Under the pieces are notes generated by a model. It saw only the letters and a list, made by a program, of their open reading frames with translations, had not been told where the DNA came from and ran no database searches. This document shows positions 1-8,262 of a stretch of 64,000 nt of DNA, in pieces. The translations under genes were made by a program, and so were the position numbers. Position 1 is the stretch's first letter; every line of letters begins with the position of its first letter. Source of the stretch: Alistipes sp. (GTDB taxonomy: Bacteria > Bacteroidota > Bacteroidia > Bacteroidales > Rikenellaceae); NCBI GenBank assembly GCA_017631275.1, contig JAGBTQ010000008.1, positions 1 to 64,000 of the forward strand. Reading direction: 5' to 3'.

Positions 1-105
1 CTCGATGAACTTACCATCACGTGGCGCTCTGCTATCTGCGGCAACGATGTGGTAGAAAGCATAACCCTTCTTACCGTGACGTGCCAAACGAATTTTAACA
101 GCCAT
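1..105 (-). CDS. rpsP: 30S ribosomal protein S16 (partial, C-terminus cut by window edge)
   Basis: This minus-strand frame starts with ATG at 105 and runs off the left edge. The 35 visible residues begin [20 protein letters not shown], the conserved N-terminus of ribosomal protein S16, a small-subunit assembly protein that contacts 16S rRNA. Only the N-terminal third or so is present, so its neighbours on the far side are unknown. A well-formed Bacteroidales promoter lies upstream at 168-198, and the leader holds a 14-bp palindrome. Identification rests on the N-terminal signature alone but is confident. Confidence 0.93.
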   Translation of the reverse strand, partial: MAVKIRLARHGKKGYAFYHIVAADSRAPRDGKFIE

Positions 106-167
106 TTGCTATAAAATTTATTGGTTAAAAATTAATTACGCTCAACCCATTTGGGTTTTTCAGCGCG

Positions 168-198
168 CAAATATACGGACAATTTTTTGATATACAAA
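168..198 (-). promoter_or_regulatory. Bacteroidales-type promoter for rpsP
   Basis: On the minus strand a TTTG (-33, 198-195) is separated by 19 nt from TATATTTG (-7, 175-168), matching the Bacteroides primary sigma consensus TTTG-N19-21-TAnnTTTG. The leader to the rpsP ATG would be about 55-60 nt and contains the palindrome AACCCATTTGGGTT at 144-157, which could form a small hairpin. Confidence 0.75.
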
Positions 199-276
199 TA
201 TTTTACACTCTTTTTTACGCTTTAGGCTCGCATTTTGCACTATTCGACATGAGTTTAACTTAAAAATAATATTTTT

Positions 277-741
277 ATGATGCCAGTAAAGAAACTAAAT
301 CGACTTCCAGGAGTCTTCAGCGATCTGTTTTACGATCAGTGGCCAGAGGTGTTTGCGAAGCGTGGTCAGCAGCCTGCAATCAACGTAATCGAGACCGACA
401 AGAAGTTTAAGGTGGAGATTGCAGCTCCGGGTATGACCAAAGATGATTTTCGCGTTGAGCTGAATGCTGACAATCAGCTTATTGTGTGCATGGAAAAGAG
501 GTATGACGAGGGCGATAAGAAGGATTGTTGCATGGAGAAGGATTGTGACAGCGACGAGAAACATCAATATCTTCGTCACGAATTCTCGTATGCCTCATGC
601 CGTCAGGTATTTAACCTCCCTGAGAGTATCGATCGCGACCATATCACCGCAAAGATGAAGCATGGTGTGCTCCATATCAAACTTCCTAAGAAGGCAGTTG
701 CTGATAAGCCAGCCGATGTCAAGATGATTGCAGTCGAGTAG
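277..741 (+). CDS. Hsp20/alpha-crystallin family small heat-shock protein
   Basis: A 154-residue cytoplasmic holdase chaperone that binds unfolding proteins without ATP. The alpha-crystallin domain spans about residues 35-145: a beta-sandwich start VIETDKKFKVEIAAPG, a middle section, and the family signature near the end (HGVLHIKLPKK). An insert rich in Cys, Asp and Lys at about residues 75-95 (KKDCCMEKDCDSDEK) sits in the loop between strands and is unusual for the family; it could bind metal or respond to redox, which is inference. The gene stands alone, diverges from rpsP and is followed by a strong hairpin at 753-779. Start taken at the first of two adjacent ATG codons. Confidence 0.93.
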   Translation: MMPVKKLNRLPGVFSDLFYDQWPEVFAKRGQQPAINVIETDKKFKVEIAAPGMTKDDFRVELNADNQLIVCMEKRYDEGDKKDCCMEKDCDSDEKHQYLRHEFSYASCRQVFNLPESIDRDHITAKMKHGVLHIKLPKKAVADKPADVKMIAVE

Positions 742-751
742 TTTTAAACAA

Positions 752-782
752 GGATGACCGAGCGGTGGGCTCGGTCATCTGC
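752..782 (+). terminator. Hairpin after the small heat-shock gene
   Basis: GATGACCGAGC at 753-763 pairs perfectly with GCTCGGTCATC at 769-779 around a 5-nt loop, 11 nt after the stop codon. There is no T-run, so it may be a 3-prime stabilising hairpin or the end signal for both converging genes rather than a classical intrinsic terminator. Confidence 0.55.
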
Positions 783-813
783 GTTATGTTGTGTGTGGCT
801 ATTGCGTCACGGG

Positions 814-1122
814 CTAGTTGCCGCGAGGACGCTTCAATACATAGTATAGTGCTGTTGTCTGCACGTTAATATGTTCTGAGTATGCGCTCTTCTTAACGAT
901 AGATGTTCCAATCTGCGAGTGTGTTGTGACTAGCTCCCAACCCTGAAAACTCAGCTGGTTGAGTGTGGCTGTCTGGCTTGCAATATCTCTATCTGTTGCC
1001 TTTAACACCATGTATTCCCATGCGCCAGTGTTGTTGGCAATATGCGATTCGGTGTTTTCTGATTTGTTGCAAGCTGTTAGGGCTACTACTATAATTGCGC
1101 AAATAAATAGTACTCTTTTCAT
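814..1122 (-). CDS. Small lipoprotein with one DUF4177-like domain
   Basis: A 102-residue protein with a lipoprotein signal (LTAC lipobox, Cys at about residue 18), so it is probably membrane-anchored. Residues 34-70 match the DUF4177 pattern: WEYMVLKATDRD, then a helix ending LNQLSFQGWELVTT. The same module appears three times in the upstream neighbour ending at 1159, 36 bp away on the same strand, so the pair probably arose by duplication and is co-transcribed. DUF4177 has no settled function. Domain assignment is from the conserved WEY...LN.LG..GWE signature. Confidence 0.8.
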   Translation of the reverse strand: MKRVLFICAIIVVALTACNKSENTESHIANNTGAWEYMVLKATDRDIASQTATLNQLSFQGWELVTTHSQIGTSIVKKSAYSEHINVQTTALYYVLKRPRGN

Positions 1123-1158
1123 GGTTGTATCTTTTTGTTGGTTTATGCTTTGTGTGAT

Positions 1159-1923
1159 TTAGATTTGTGCTGGTGCTATGGGGTTGATATAGTCACGTTT
1201 TAGAACATAGTTTACGGCGTATGTGCCAACAAAACCTGCTCTCCAACCTGAACGTTGTACGCCAATCTCGCCAATCTCAGTGTAGGTTGAAGTTAGCTCC
1301 CAACGATCTATGCCCGCCTCGTTAAGAAGGTTTGTTTGGTGCTCGGCGCTCTTCTCCGCAGCTACCTGAAGCACTTTATACTCTATCTGCCTCTGTGCTA
1401 TGGTCTGTTTTGGGGCGTTGGGTGTGCGGCTAAGGGTGATCTTAATTGCAGATGTGTAAATCTTGTTGAGATCCCAACGTATAGGGTAGCGCACTGGACC
1501 AATCTCGGTGATTGTGCCTACAACCTCCCAACCCTGCAAACCTAACTCGTTAAGCTTGTTGTTGTGTGCTTTGAGTGTTTTGCCTCCCGCCTGCCATAGC
1601 ATATACTCCCACGCAGTGTTGCCCTCTGCTGGGGTGATGCTTGGGCGTTTGAGTATGTGCATGATTGATGTTGTGCCTACGTCTATACCATTGCCGGCGC
1701 GATTGCATGCCACCTCGGTCTCGACACTCTCTACTTCCCAACCCTCACTGCCGAGTTGGTTTAAGATTTGAGTTTGTGCCTTTGCGCTCTTGCCCGAAAG
1801 GTTGATTACCTGATACTCTTTGATGGATTGTGTTTGCAGAGTTTGCTCCGTGCTCTCTTCGCTATTGCACGAGGCTGCAGAGAGTGCTATAAGACAGCAA
1901 ATTAATAGGGGTATTCTCTTCAT
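1159..1923 (-). CDS. Lipoprotein with three tandem DUF4177-like repeats
   Basis: A 254-residue lipoprotein (lipobox SAASC, Cys at about residue 19). Three copies of the same module follow the signal: EYQVINL...LNQLGSEGWEVES, WEYMLWQ...LNELGLQGWEVVG and EYKVLQV...LNEAGIDRWELTS, at roughly residues 36-68, 105-140 and 181-215. The third has lost the Gly in GWE. Each repeat is one beta strand, a helix and the GWE turn, as in DUF4177. Function unknown; being lipidated, it probably works in the periplasm or at the outer membrane. A TAnnTTTG box on the minus strand at 1957-1950 is a likely promoter. Confidence 0.8.
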   Translation of the reverse strand: MKRIPLLICCLIALSAASCNSEESTEQTLQTQSIKEYQVINLSGKSAKAQTQILNQLGSEGWEVESVETEVACNRAGNGIDVGTTSIMHILKRPSITPAEGNTAWEYMLWQAGGKTLKAHNNKLNELGLQGWEVVGTITEIGPVRYPIRWDLNKIYTSAIKITLSRTPNAPKQTIAQRQIEYKVLQVAAEKSAEHQTNLLNEAGIDRWELTSTYTEIGEIGVQRSGWRAGFVGTYAVNYVLKRDYINPIAPAQI

Positions 1924-2001
1924 TGCTTAGTAGTTTTAGATGCGTTAAGCAAAGGTAGTCATAAATTTTAAAAGCTGAAAGCCTTTGCTAACTTATTTTA
2001 T

Positions 2002-2044
2002 AAAAAAAAAGAGCTTGCCATCACGTGGTGTGGGCAAACTCTCT
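2002..2044 (-). terminator. Intrinsic terminator after the 2.05-2.62 kb lipoprotein
   Basis: On the minus strand AGAGTTTGCC pairs with GGCAAGCTCT (one G-T pair), followed directly by a run of nine T. It begins 7 nt after the stop codon of the lipoprotein at 2051. Confidence 0.8.
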
Positions 2045-2050
2045 GGGCTA

Positions 2051-2620
2051 TTATAGAGTTATTGTTTCAGTAACTATCTCTATCTTCTCGGCATTGCGTA
2101 TCTGTGGACGCTTTATAATAATGTGTCCTTGGTGTAACGAATCGGGGTTTATTATCTCGTTAAAATCGAACTCTGTGCCCATATTCGTAAGCAGATGTAG
2201 GTTGAGTGTTGTAGTGGTTAAGTTATGCCACGTGTCGGTGAAGTGCATTGTTGAGTACTCACCCCATGTTGCACTGCCCTTTTCGGTGTATATACCCACC
2301 TCGTCACGACCATCGTTGTTGATGTCGCCCTCGAGGGTTAGGTGGCTTAGTCTGTTGCGAGATTCTAATATTGTGTTCTTATCTCTATTTATTATTAATA
2401 TGTAGCGCTCGTCGATAATTGTCATGGTTGAGTCACGCTCCGCAATATGAAATATCTCTACTGTGTCGCTTGTGTTCTCGCCTCTAAAATTACCACTTGC
2501 CGAGTCTAGAAGTGTAGCATTGTCAAATATAGTTGGTTCGACCACCTCTGCTGTCTTTGGCGATAGAGTGCACGAACAGAGAATTAGTGCTATGATAAAG
2601 CTACAAATACGATAGGTCAT
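2051..2620 (-). CDS. Lipoprotein with an FG-GAP/VCBS-like calcium loop
   Basis: A 189-residue lipoprotein with lipobox LILCSC (Cys at about residue 17). Near residue 98 it carries GDINNDGRDEVGIYTE, the calcium-loop motif of FG-GAP/VCBS beta-propeller repeats, where the Asp residues usually bind Ca2+. Only one such loop is seen, so this is not a full propeller. It is the last of three minus-strand genes (3300-2051) spaced 9 and 5 bp apart, so an operon is likely. The specific function is not known. Confidence 0.7.
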   Translation of the reverse strand: MTYRICSFIIALILCSCTLSPKTAEVVEPTIFDNATLLDSASGNFRGENTSDTVEIFHIAERDSTMTIIDERYILIINRDKNTILESRNRLSHLTLEGDINNDGRDEVGIYTEKGSATWGEYSTMHFTDTWHNLTTTTLNLHLLTNMGTEFDFNEIINPDSLHQGHIIIKRPQIRNAEKIEIVTETITL

Positions 2621-2625
2621 AACAA

Positions 2626-3039
2626 CTATTTTTTATCCTTTTCTCGCAACATTCGCGATACATCGGCAAGGGTGCGTAGTATTGCCCATGATACGAGTGA
2701 TGTTAGAAATATGGCTACTGCAGCTCCGATTGATAAAAGTGTGGGGTTGTTATAGTTAAGCTCTATGAAGTTAGGTATTAGTAGAGCTCCTAATGCGAGG
2801 AATATACCGAGAATAAGCGTGATGTCGGCAGCATATACGAGTACCGACTCGCGAAATATATATTTATTCTTTTTTACCTCGCTGCTATTTGTGTAGTTTT
2901 CTACTACCACGACCTCTTGCTGTTCGCCATTTTCGCACTCGTCGCCTCGCTCAGCACCACACTTTGGGCAGAGGTTAGTGTCGGTCGAAAGTAGAGTGTT
3001 GCAGTTGCGGCAAAGCCACGTGTTGTTATTCTCGCTCAT
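2626..3039 (-). CDS. Zinc-ribbon membrane protein
   Basis: A 137-residue protein. An N-terminal double-Cys zinc ribbon (CRNC at about residues 10-13, CPKC at about 24-27) is followed by an acidic linker, then two predicted membrane helices (about residues 73-93 and 99-122) and a basic tail. This is a common architecture for small bacterial membrane proteins of unknown role. It sits between the Cys-rich anchor protein and the lipoprotein in a tight minus-strand cluster. Confidence 0.7.
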   Translation of the reverse strand: MSENNNTWLCRNCNTLLSTDTNLCPKCGAERGDECENGEQQEVVVVENYTNSSEVKKNKYIFRESVLVYAADITLILGIFLALGALLIPNFIELNYNNPTLLSIGAAVAIFLTSLVSWAILRTLADVSRMLREKDKK

Positions 3040-3048
3040 CGTCGTTAG

Positions 3049-3300
3049 CTATTTAGTGTGTTCGATATCGCAACCTGCGCAGTTGCCCGAGCAGATGTTA
3101 TTCTCGTTACAATCATCGAGTCCCATATCCTCGCGTGTCTCCTGCACGGCGCACTTGATACCCATCTTCTTCATGTGTGGGTTGGTCGAGATCTCCGACT
3201 CGATGTGGTGACCCTTGAAGATATATGTTAGCGACATTGCGAGGGCGAAAAATCCCACCACGACAATGGCTGCGATTACAGTAATTAGAATGGTCTTCAT
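3049..3300 (-). CDS. Small membrane-anchored Cys-rich protein, NqrM-like
   Basis: An 83-residue protein with one N-terminal membrane helix (about residues 4-28) and a soluble tail holding six Cys: one in GIKC, one in DDC, and four in a final cluster CSGNCAGC plus the preceding NNIC. The layout of a single helix, a G-I-K/E-C segment and a terminal Cys cluster resembles NqrM (DUF539), the factor needed to mature the Na+-NQR NADH dehydrogenase, probably by delivering iron. That match is by layout, not by clear alignment, so the call is tentative. No nqr genes are in the window. Confidence 0.5.
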   Translation of the reverse strand: MKTILITVIAAIVVVGFFALAMSLTYIFKGHHIESEISTNPHMKKMGIKCAVQETREDMGLDDCNENNICSGNCAGCDIEHTK

Positions 3301-3329
3301 TGCCTTTTTGTTAAAAACCTAGTTTTTAG

Positions 3330-3376
3330 TTGCTTTTTCGAGTGCAAATTTATATATTTGCAGTTGATTTTGCAAA
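3330..3376. promoter_or_regulatory. Overlapping divergent promoters (NqrM-like operon and trkA)
   Basis: Plus strand: TTG (3330-3332), 20-nt gap, TATATTTG (3353-3360), reading toward trkA. Minus strand: TTTG (3376-3373), 20-nt gap, TAAATTTG (3352-3345), reading toward the Cys-rich protein. The two -7 boxes abut, so the transcription units probably compete for polymerase. Confidence 0.7.
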
Positions 3377-3438
3377 TGTTATAGCAAATCATTAGATAAA
3401 AGCTGTATATAACTGTTTTATACTCACTTGATTACTCT

Positions 3439-4779
3439 ATGAAGATTATCATCGCTGGTGCTGGAGATATGGGTACGCATCTTGCCAAGATGCTTAGTGG
3501 TAACGACCACGATATCACTGTTGTGGATGTTGATGCTAAGGCGCTGGCTGAGGTCGATAGCCTTGTAGATGTGGTTACTGTTGAGGGCGATACCACTCAA
3601 TTTTCGGTGTTGCGCAAGGCGGGTGTTCGCAAGTGCGACCTCTTTATCGCAGTGCGCTCTGTCGAGAACGATAATATCCTCTCGGCGGTTGTTGCCAAGC
3701 AGATGGGTGCAAAAAAGACTATTGCACGTGTCGATAGTAGCGAGTATCTCGAGCCTAACAGCAAGGAGGTTTTTATCGACATGGGTATCGACTATATCTT
3801 CTATCCCGAGCATATCGCGGCACGTGAGGTTATCAACCTGTTGGGTCACACCTCTACAACGGAGTATGTTGAGTTTGCAGGAGGCAAGCTCTCGTTGGTA
3901 GCTTTCCGCCTTGAACTCACTTCGCCTCTGTTGGGTAAAAGTGTATTCGATAAGGAGAGTAATGACGAGGATGTTGACTATCGTACCGTGGCAATTATTC
4001 GTGGTGCTAAGACCATTATTCCTAAGGCAGATGATGTCTATAAGGAGGACGATATGGTCTATGTCATTGCTCGTAATAGCGCTACACAGCATATAATCGA
4101 GCAGTCTGGCCGCAAGGAAGTTGTCATTCGCAATATGATGATTTTGGGTGGCTCGCGCATCGGAATACGTATTGCTCGTGAGTTGCAGGAGGATGTGAAC
4201 ATCAAGCTTGTTGATTACAATGCCGAGAAGGCTTTCCGTCTTGCCGAGTATTTGGATAAGACGCTTATCATCAACGAGGACGGCCGAGATACTGAGGCTA
4301 TGCTCGAAGAGGATATTCAGGGCATGGATGCCTTTGTTGCAGTTACGGGACGTAGCGAGACAAATATCCTTGCAGCGATGCTTGCTAAGCGCATGGGCGT
4401 TAAGAAGGTTATTGCCGAGGTTGAGAATATTAACTATATCTCGCTTGCTGAGAGCATTGGTGTTGATACGATTATCAACAAGAAGCTCGTTACTGCCTCT
4501 AACATCTTCCGCTTTACTATGGCTACTGACGTGCAGGCTGTCAAGTGTCTTACTGGCAGTCAGGCCGAGGTTATGGAGTTTATCGTAAAACCTAACTCAC
4601 CCGCCACAAAAGTGCCTGTCAGCGAGCTTGGACTCCCTGAGGATGCTATCATTGGTGGCGTGGTGCGTGGCGACAGAGTATTTATCGCTGTGGACGATAC
4701 CGAGATTATGCCATACGACCGTGTTGTGGTATTCTCAATGCCTGAGAGCGTGATGCAAGTGGCTGAGTATTTTAACTAG
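3439..4779 (+). CDS. trkA: Trk potassium uptake regulatory protein TrkA
   Basis: A 446-residue cytoplasmic protein that gates the TrkH/KtrB potassium channel by binding nucleotides. It has the doubled RCK layout of full-length TrkA: a Rossmann TrkA_N domain starting with GAGDMGTHLAKML at residue 6, a TrkA_C domain, then a second pair starting GGSRIGIRIAREL near residue 235. No trkH gene lies in the window, although the two are often adjacent in Bacteroidales; the next gene is a nucleoside kinase. Length and domain order are normal. Confidence 0.93.
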   Translation: MKIIIAGAGDMGTHLAKMLSGNDHDITVVDVDAKALAEVDSLVDVVTVEGDTTQFSVLRKAGVRKCDLFIAVRSVENDNILSAVVAKQMGAKKTIARVDSSEYLEPNSKEVFIDMGIDYIFYPEHIAAREVINLLGHTSTTEYVEFAGGKLSLVAFRLELTSPLLGKSVFDKESNDEDVDYRTVAIIRGAKTIIPKADDVYKEDDMVYVIARNSATQHIIEQSGRKEVVIRNMMILGGSRIGIRIARELQEDVNIKLVDYNAEKAFRLAEYLDKTLIINEDGRDTEAMLEEDIQGMDAFVAVTGRSETNILAAMLAKRMGVKKVIAEVENINYISLAESIGVDTIINKKLVTASNIFRFTMATDVQAVKCLTGSQAEVMEFIVKPNSPATKVPVSELGLPEDAIIGGVVRGDRVFIAVDDTEIMPYDRVVVFSMPESVMQVAEYFN

Positions 4780-4813
4780 AAAACAAAATAAAAATATATA
4801 AAACTACTGACTT

Positions 4814-5434
4814 ATGTATATAGCTATTGCCGGTAATATTGGTAGCGGAAAGACTACGCTCACCGAGATACTTACAAAGCGCTATGGGGCTAAGGCTTAC
4901 TACGAGAACCTGGCAAACCCATACATCAGTGACTTTTATGAGGATATGGGACGTTGGTCGTTTCACCTTCAGTTGTGGTTCTTAGGAAGCCGAATTCAGC
5001 AGACCTTGGAGATGTTGGCAGATGGCTCTGAGAATATCGTGCAGGATCGCACAATATACGAGGATGCCCATATCTTTGCTAACAATCTTCATGCTATGGG
5101 TCTTATGGCCAGTCGCGATTTTGAGACCTACATGAAGATGTTTAACATCGAGCAGGACTTGTTGCCAAAGCCCGATGTGTTGATCTACCTTAAGGCGAGT
5201 GTTCCTACGCTTATCTCGCAGATTAAGATGCGAGGCAGAGAGTACGAGCAGAATATCGACGAGGAGTACCTAAGCCGTCTTAACGACAAGTATAACCACT
5301 GGATTGAGAATGTCTATGAGGGTCGTGTGCTTGTTGTTGATAAGGATACCGATGATTTCGTTGCCGATCCTTCGATTATCGAGCGTATATGTGCCGAGGT
5401 TGAGGAGATGTGCAGCGGTAAACGTCAATTGTAA
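4814..5434 (+). CDS. Deoxynucleoside kinase
   Basis: A 206-residue kinase that phosphorylates deoxynucleosides in salvage (dNK/dGK/dAK family). A P-loop GNIGSGKTT lies at residues 7-15, the substrate-site ENLANPYISDF follows, the DR motif appears as QDRTIYEDAHIF near residue 76, and the lid carries RGREYEQ near residue 139. Which base is preferred cannot be read from sequence. It starts 34 bp after trkA and ends 6 bp before the methyltransferase gene, in a same-strand run. Confidence 0.88.
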   Translation: MYIAIAGNIGSGKTTLTEILTKRYGAKAYYENLANPYISDFYEDMGRWSFHLQLWFLGSRIQQTLEMLADGSENIVQDRTIYEDAHIFANNLHAMGLMASRDFETYMKMFNIEQDLLPKPDVLIYLKASVPTLISQIKMRGREYEQNIDEEYLSRLNDKYNHWIENVYEGRVLVVDKDTDDFVADPSIIERICAEVEEMCSGKRQL

Positions 5435-5440
5435 TTAGTA

Positions 5441-6802
5441 ATGCTACCACTTCCCGAGGAGTTTAAGGCGACGATGTGTCGTTCACTGGGCGATGACGAG
5501 GCGGCGAGATTGTTTGCTGCACTTGACACTGAGCCTGAGGTGTCGATACGTCTTAATCCTATGAAGCCTGCCGAGACATTCGATGGCGAGAGTGTCGGCT
5601 GGTCGGAGCATGGTCGTTACCTTGGTGAGCGTCCTCAGTTTACGCTCGACCCGCTTATGCATGGTGGTGCTTACTATGTTCAAGAGGCGTCGTCGCAGTT
5701 TGTTGGCTACTTGCTTAAGGGCTTGGACTTGCGTGGTTGCAGGGTGCTGGATATGTGTGCAGCGCCTGGTGGCAAGAGCACGATTTACTCTACGTTGGTC
5801 GGCCGTGAGGGCTTGGTTGTGGCTAACGACATTAGTCGTAGTCGCACGCTTGCTCTTGCCGATAATGTTCAGCGTTGGGGTATGGGAAATGTTGTTGTTA
5901 CAAACAACGAGCCTCAGCATATCTCAGCCTTTAAGCATTGGTTCGATGTCGTTGCCGTAGATGCTCCATGCTCGGGCGAGGGTATGTTCCGTAAGATGGA
6001 GGAGGCACGCGCTGAGTGGAGCGCTTCAGCCCCTGAGCAGTGTGCCGAACGTCAGCGTGATATCCTTACAGAGGCGTGGCAAGCACTACGTCCAGGAGGT
6101 ACGCTCATATATAGCACTTGCACATTTAACCCTACCGAAGACGAGGGTATTGTTGAGTGGCTAATGGCTGAGTATGGCTCTGAGCTTGAGTCTATTGAGC
6201 CTGTTGAGGTTGATGATAAGTGGGGTATTACAACATGTCGCATAGATGAGTTCCAATGCTTCCACTTCTATCCGCATAAGGCTCGTGGCGAGGGTTTCTT
6301 TGCTGCCATTGCTCGCAAGAGGGAGGGTGTTGTGCGCCGTCAGTCGCCAAAGCCACGTCGTAAAATCTTTGCGCTCCCCGCTAAGGGCGATGTTGAGGAG
6401 CTATCGCGCTGGGTTGATGATAGTGCCCAGATGGCTTTTCGTCAGATTGGCGATGTGATGTATGGCTATCATCGTGCTGTTGTCGATGATGTTGTGGCAC
6501 TCAGCGAGGTGCTCACGGTCGTATATTCGGGTGTCTGCATGGGTCAGATATTTAAGCGCAAGCTACGCCCCGAGCACGCCTTGGCTCTCTTTGTCGGTAT
6601 GAAAGCCGATGCTGTGCCAGGTGTCGAACTTAGCGAGGATGATGCCCAAGACTACCTACGCCGTCAGGATATTTCGGCGTCGCAGTTCGACGAGGGTATA
6701 AACAGGGTTATGTATCGCGGTGTTGCCATAGGCTTTGTTAAGCGCATAGGTGCTCGCTGCAACAATATGTATCCCAAGGATTTGAGAATAATGAAATTAT
6801 AA
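5441..6802 (+). CDS. rRNA cytosine-5 methyltransferase, RsmF/NOL1-NOP2-Sun family
   Basis: A 453-residue SAM-dependent RNA m5C methyltransferase. The SAM-binding motif CAAPGGKS lies at about residue 107, the first catalytic Cys in DAPCSGEGMF and the second in STCTFNPTEDE, as required for the covalent mechanism. The C-terminal part (about 300-453) matches the RsmF-type RNA-binding tail with a PUA-like end, suggesting 16S rRNA as target as for E. coli RsmF. The exact modified base is not shown by sequence. Confidence 0.9.
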   Translation: MLPLPEEFKATMCRSLGDDEAARLFAALDTEPEVSIRLNPMKPAETFDGESVGWSEHGRYLGERPQFTLDPLMHGGAYYVQEASSQFVGYLLKGLDLRGCRVLDMCAAPGGKSTIYSTLVGREGLVVANDISRSRTLALADNVQRWGMGNVVVTNNEPQHISAFKHWFDVVAVDAPCSGEGMFRKMEEARAEWSASAPEQCAERQRDILTEAWQALRPGGTLIYSTCTFNPTEDEGIVEWLMAEYGSELESIEPVEVDDKWGITTCRIDEFQCFHFYPHKARGEGFFAAIARKREGVVRRQSPKPRRKIFALPAKGDVEELSRWVDDSAQMAFRQIGDVMYGYHRAVVDDVVALSEVLTVVYSGVCMGQIFKRKLRPEHALALFVGMKADAVPGVELSEDDAQDYLRRQDISASQFDEGINRVMYRGVAIGFVKRIGARCNNMYPKDLRIMKL

Positions 6803-6821
6803 ACTAATAATAAGTGTAATC

Positions 6822-7433
6822 ATGGCTAAATTACTTTACACCATGGGTGAGGTTACCGAGATGTTCGATGTTAACGCATCGCTCATTCGCTATTGGGAGT
6901 CGAAGTTCGACTGTATCAAGCCTCAGAAAAATAAGAAGGGCAACCGCCTATTCACGCCTTCAGATATCGAGAACTTCAAGCTTATCTACCACCTTGTTAA
7001 GGAGAAGGGTATGACGCTTGAGGGTGCTAACAACACAATGAAGCGTCGTGGCAAGAAGCTACACAAGGAGGTATCTATCCTTGAGCGTTTGCAGAGCATT
7101 CGTGCTATGCTTGTTGAGGTGCGCGAGTCGTTGGGTGAGAGTGCTGAGTATGAGGCACCTATCGAGGCTGTAAGCGACCTTATTGCTGATGTCGAGAAGG
7201 AGGCTAAGGCTCATGTTGTGGAGGTTGTAACTACGCCAGATGAGGTGGCTGCAGCCGAGCTTGTAGATGATGTAAAGACCGAGGAGGAGGTTGCTCCAGA
7301 GCCACGCCGTCGTGGTCGTCCACGTAAGGTTGTTGAGGGCGATACTGCGGAGACCACCGCTCCTCGCCGTCGCACAAAGAAGAAGGAGGAGAACCAGGAG
7401 TTGTTCCCATTCTACGAGCAGTCGTTGTTCTAA
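6822..7433 (+). CDS. MerR-family regulator with C-terminal AT-hook
   Basis: A 203-residue DNA-binding protein. Residues 1-70 form a MerR winged helix-turn-helix (YTMGEVTEMFDVNASLIRYW, then GNRLFTPSDI). The middle is an acidic, helix-prone stretch without the Cys pattern of metal-sensing MerR proteins. Near the C-terminus RRRGRPRK (about residue 162) is a textbook AT-hook, followed by a second basic patch PRRRTKKK. The combination suggests binding to AT-rich DNA at more than one site. It lies between rRNA methyltransferase and Nif3-like genes; its targets are unknown. Confidence 0.85.
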   Translation: MAKLLYTMGEVTEMFDVNASLIRYWESKFDCIKPQKNKKGNRLFTPSDIENFKLIYHLVKEKGMTLEGANNTMKRRGKKLHKEVSILERLQSIRAMLVEVRESLGESAEYEAPIEAVSDLIADVEKEAKAHVVEVVTTPDEVAAAELVDDVKTEEEVAPEPRRRGRPRKVVEGDTAETTAPRRRTKKKEENQELFPFYEQSLF

Positions 7434-7445
7434 GCGCTTAGGAGT

Positions 7446-8237
7446 ATGACAATACGTGATGTTGTATCCGCTATCGAGGAGTTCGCGCCCCTAAGGTTGC
7501 AAGATAGCTACGATAACTCGGGCCTTATTATCGGTCGCTACGACGATGAGGTGCACGGGGTGTTGCTTGCTGTCGATGTTACCGAGGAGGTTATCGCCGA
7601 GGCTGAGCGTGAGGGTTGCGACCTTATCATCACGCACCACCCAATAATCTTCACACCTCTGAAGCGTCTTAACTCGTCGAACTATGTTGAGCGATGTGTC
7701 GAGAAGGCACTGCGTAGTGGTATTGCCTTGTATGCTTGTCACACCAACCTTGATAGCACGTTCGAGGGCATGAGCTGGCGTGTGGCACGCATGATAGGTC
7801 TGGAGAATATCTCTGTTCTTGAACCACGCCCAGGCGAGCCTAATGTTGGCTATGGCGTAGTTGGCGATATGCCCGTGAGTGTAGATGCTGTGGCCTTTAT
7901 GCGTGGTGTTGCCGAGCGGTTTGAGGTGGGCGCTATTCGTCATAGCGATATCCCATCTGAGGAGTTTCGTGTGCGCCGTGTTGCTGTGTGCACAGGCTCG
8001 GGTCGTTCGCTCATTGAGGCTGCTTTGCAGAGTGGCGCAGATGCTTATGTCACAGCTGATCTTCGCTATAACGACTTTATGATGGGCGAAAATCGCATGA
8101 TTTTGATGGATATTGGCCATTTTGAGAGCGAATTTTGCGCAATTAACATCATAAATGATGTAATATCGAAAAAAATGTGTAACTTTGCGGTTCGCAAGAG
8201 TGTGAGTTCTCGCAACCCTGTTCACTACTTGTTCTAA
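7446..8237 (+). CDS. Nif3-like dinuclear metal-centre protein (GTP cyclohydrolase I type 2 family)
   Basis: A 263-residue Nif3/YbgI-family protein, hexameric with two metal ions per subunit in known structures. Metal ligands are visible: ITHHPIIF near residue 60, ACHTNLDS near 97, and DIGHFESE near 222. It lacks the roughly 100-residue insert seen in longer Bacteroidetes homologues, so it is the short form. Cellular substrate is not established for the family. It is followed 25 bp later by the zinc-ribbon coiled-coil gene, a frequent partner. A TAACTTTG box at 8180-8187, inside the 3-prime end, might be an internal promoter for that gene. Confidence 0.9.
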   Translation: MTIRDVVSAIEEFAPLRLQDSYDNSGLIIGRYDDEVHGVLLAVDVTEEVIAEAEREGCDLIITHHPIIFTPLKRLNSSNYVERCVEKALRSGIALYACHTNLDSTFEGMSWRVARMIGLENISVLEPRPGEPNVGYGVVGDMPVSVDAVAFMRGVAERFEVGAIRHSDIPSEEFRVRRVAVCTGSGRSLIEAALQSGADAYVTADLRYNDFMMGENRMILMDIGHFESEFCAINIINDVISKKMCNFAVRKSVSSRNPVHYLF

Positions 8238-8262
8238 CGAAAATAACTAAATAACGAAATAT

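Noticed and set aside
3424-4092. Long 222-residue minus-strand frame over trkA
   Set aside because: Antisense shadow of a clearly conserved gene; no recognisable domain and no promoter or start context.
7491-8225. 244-residue minus-strand frame over the Nif3-like gene
   Set aside because: Mirror of the codon pattern of the real gene; protein is His/Thr/Asn-rich without domains.
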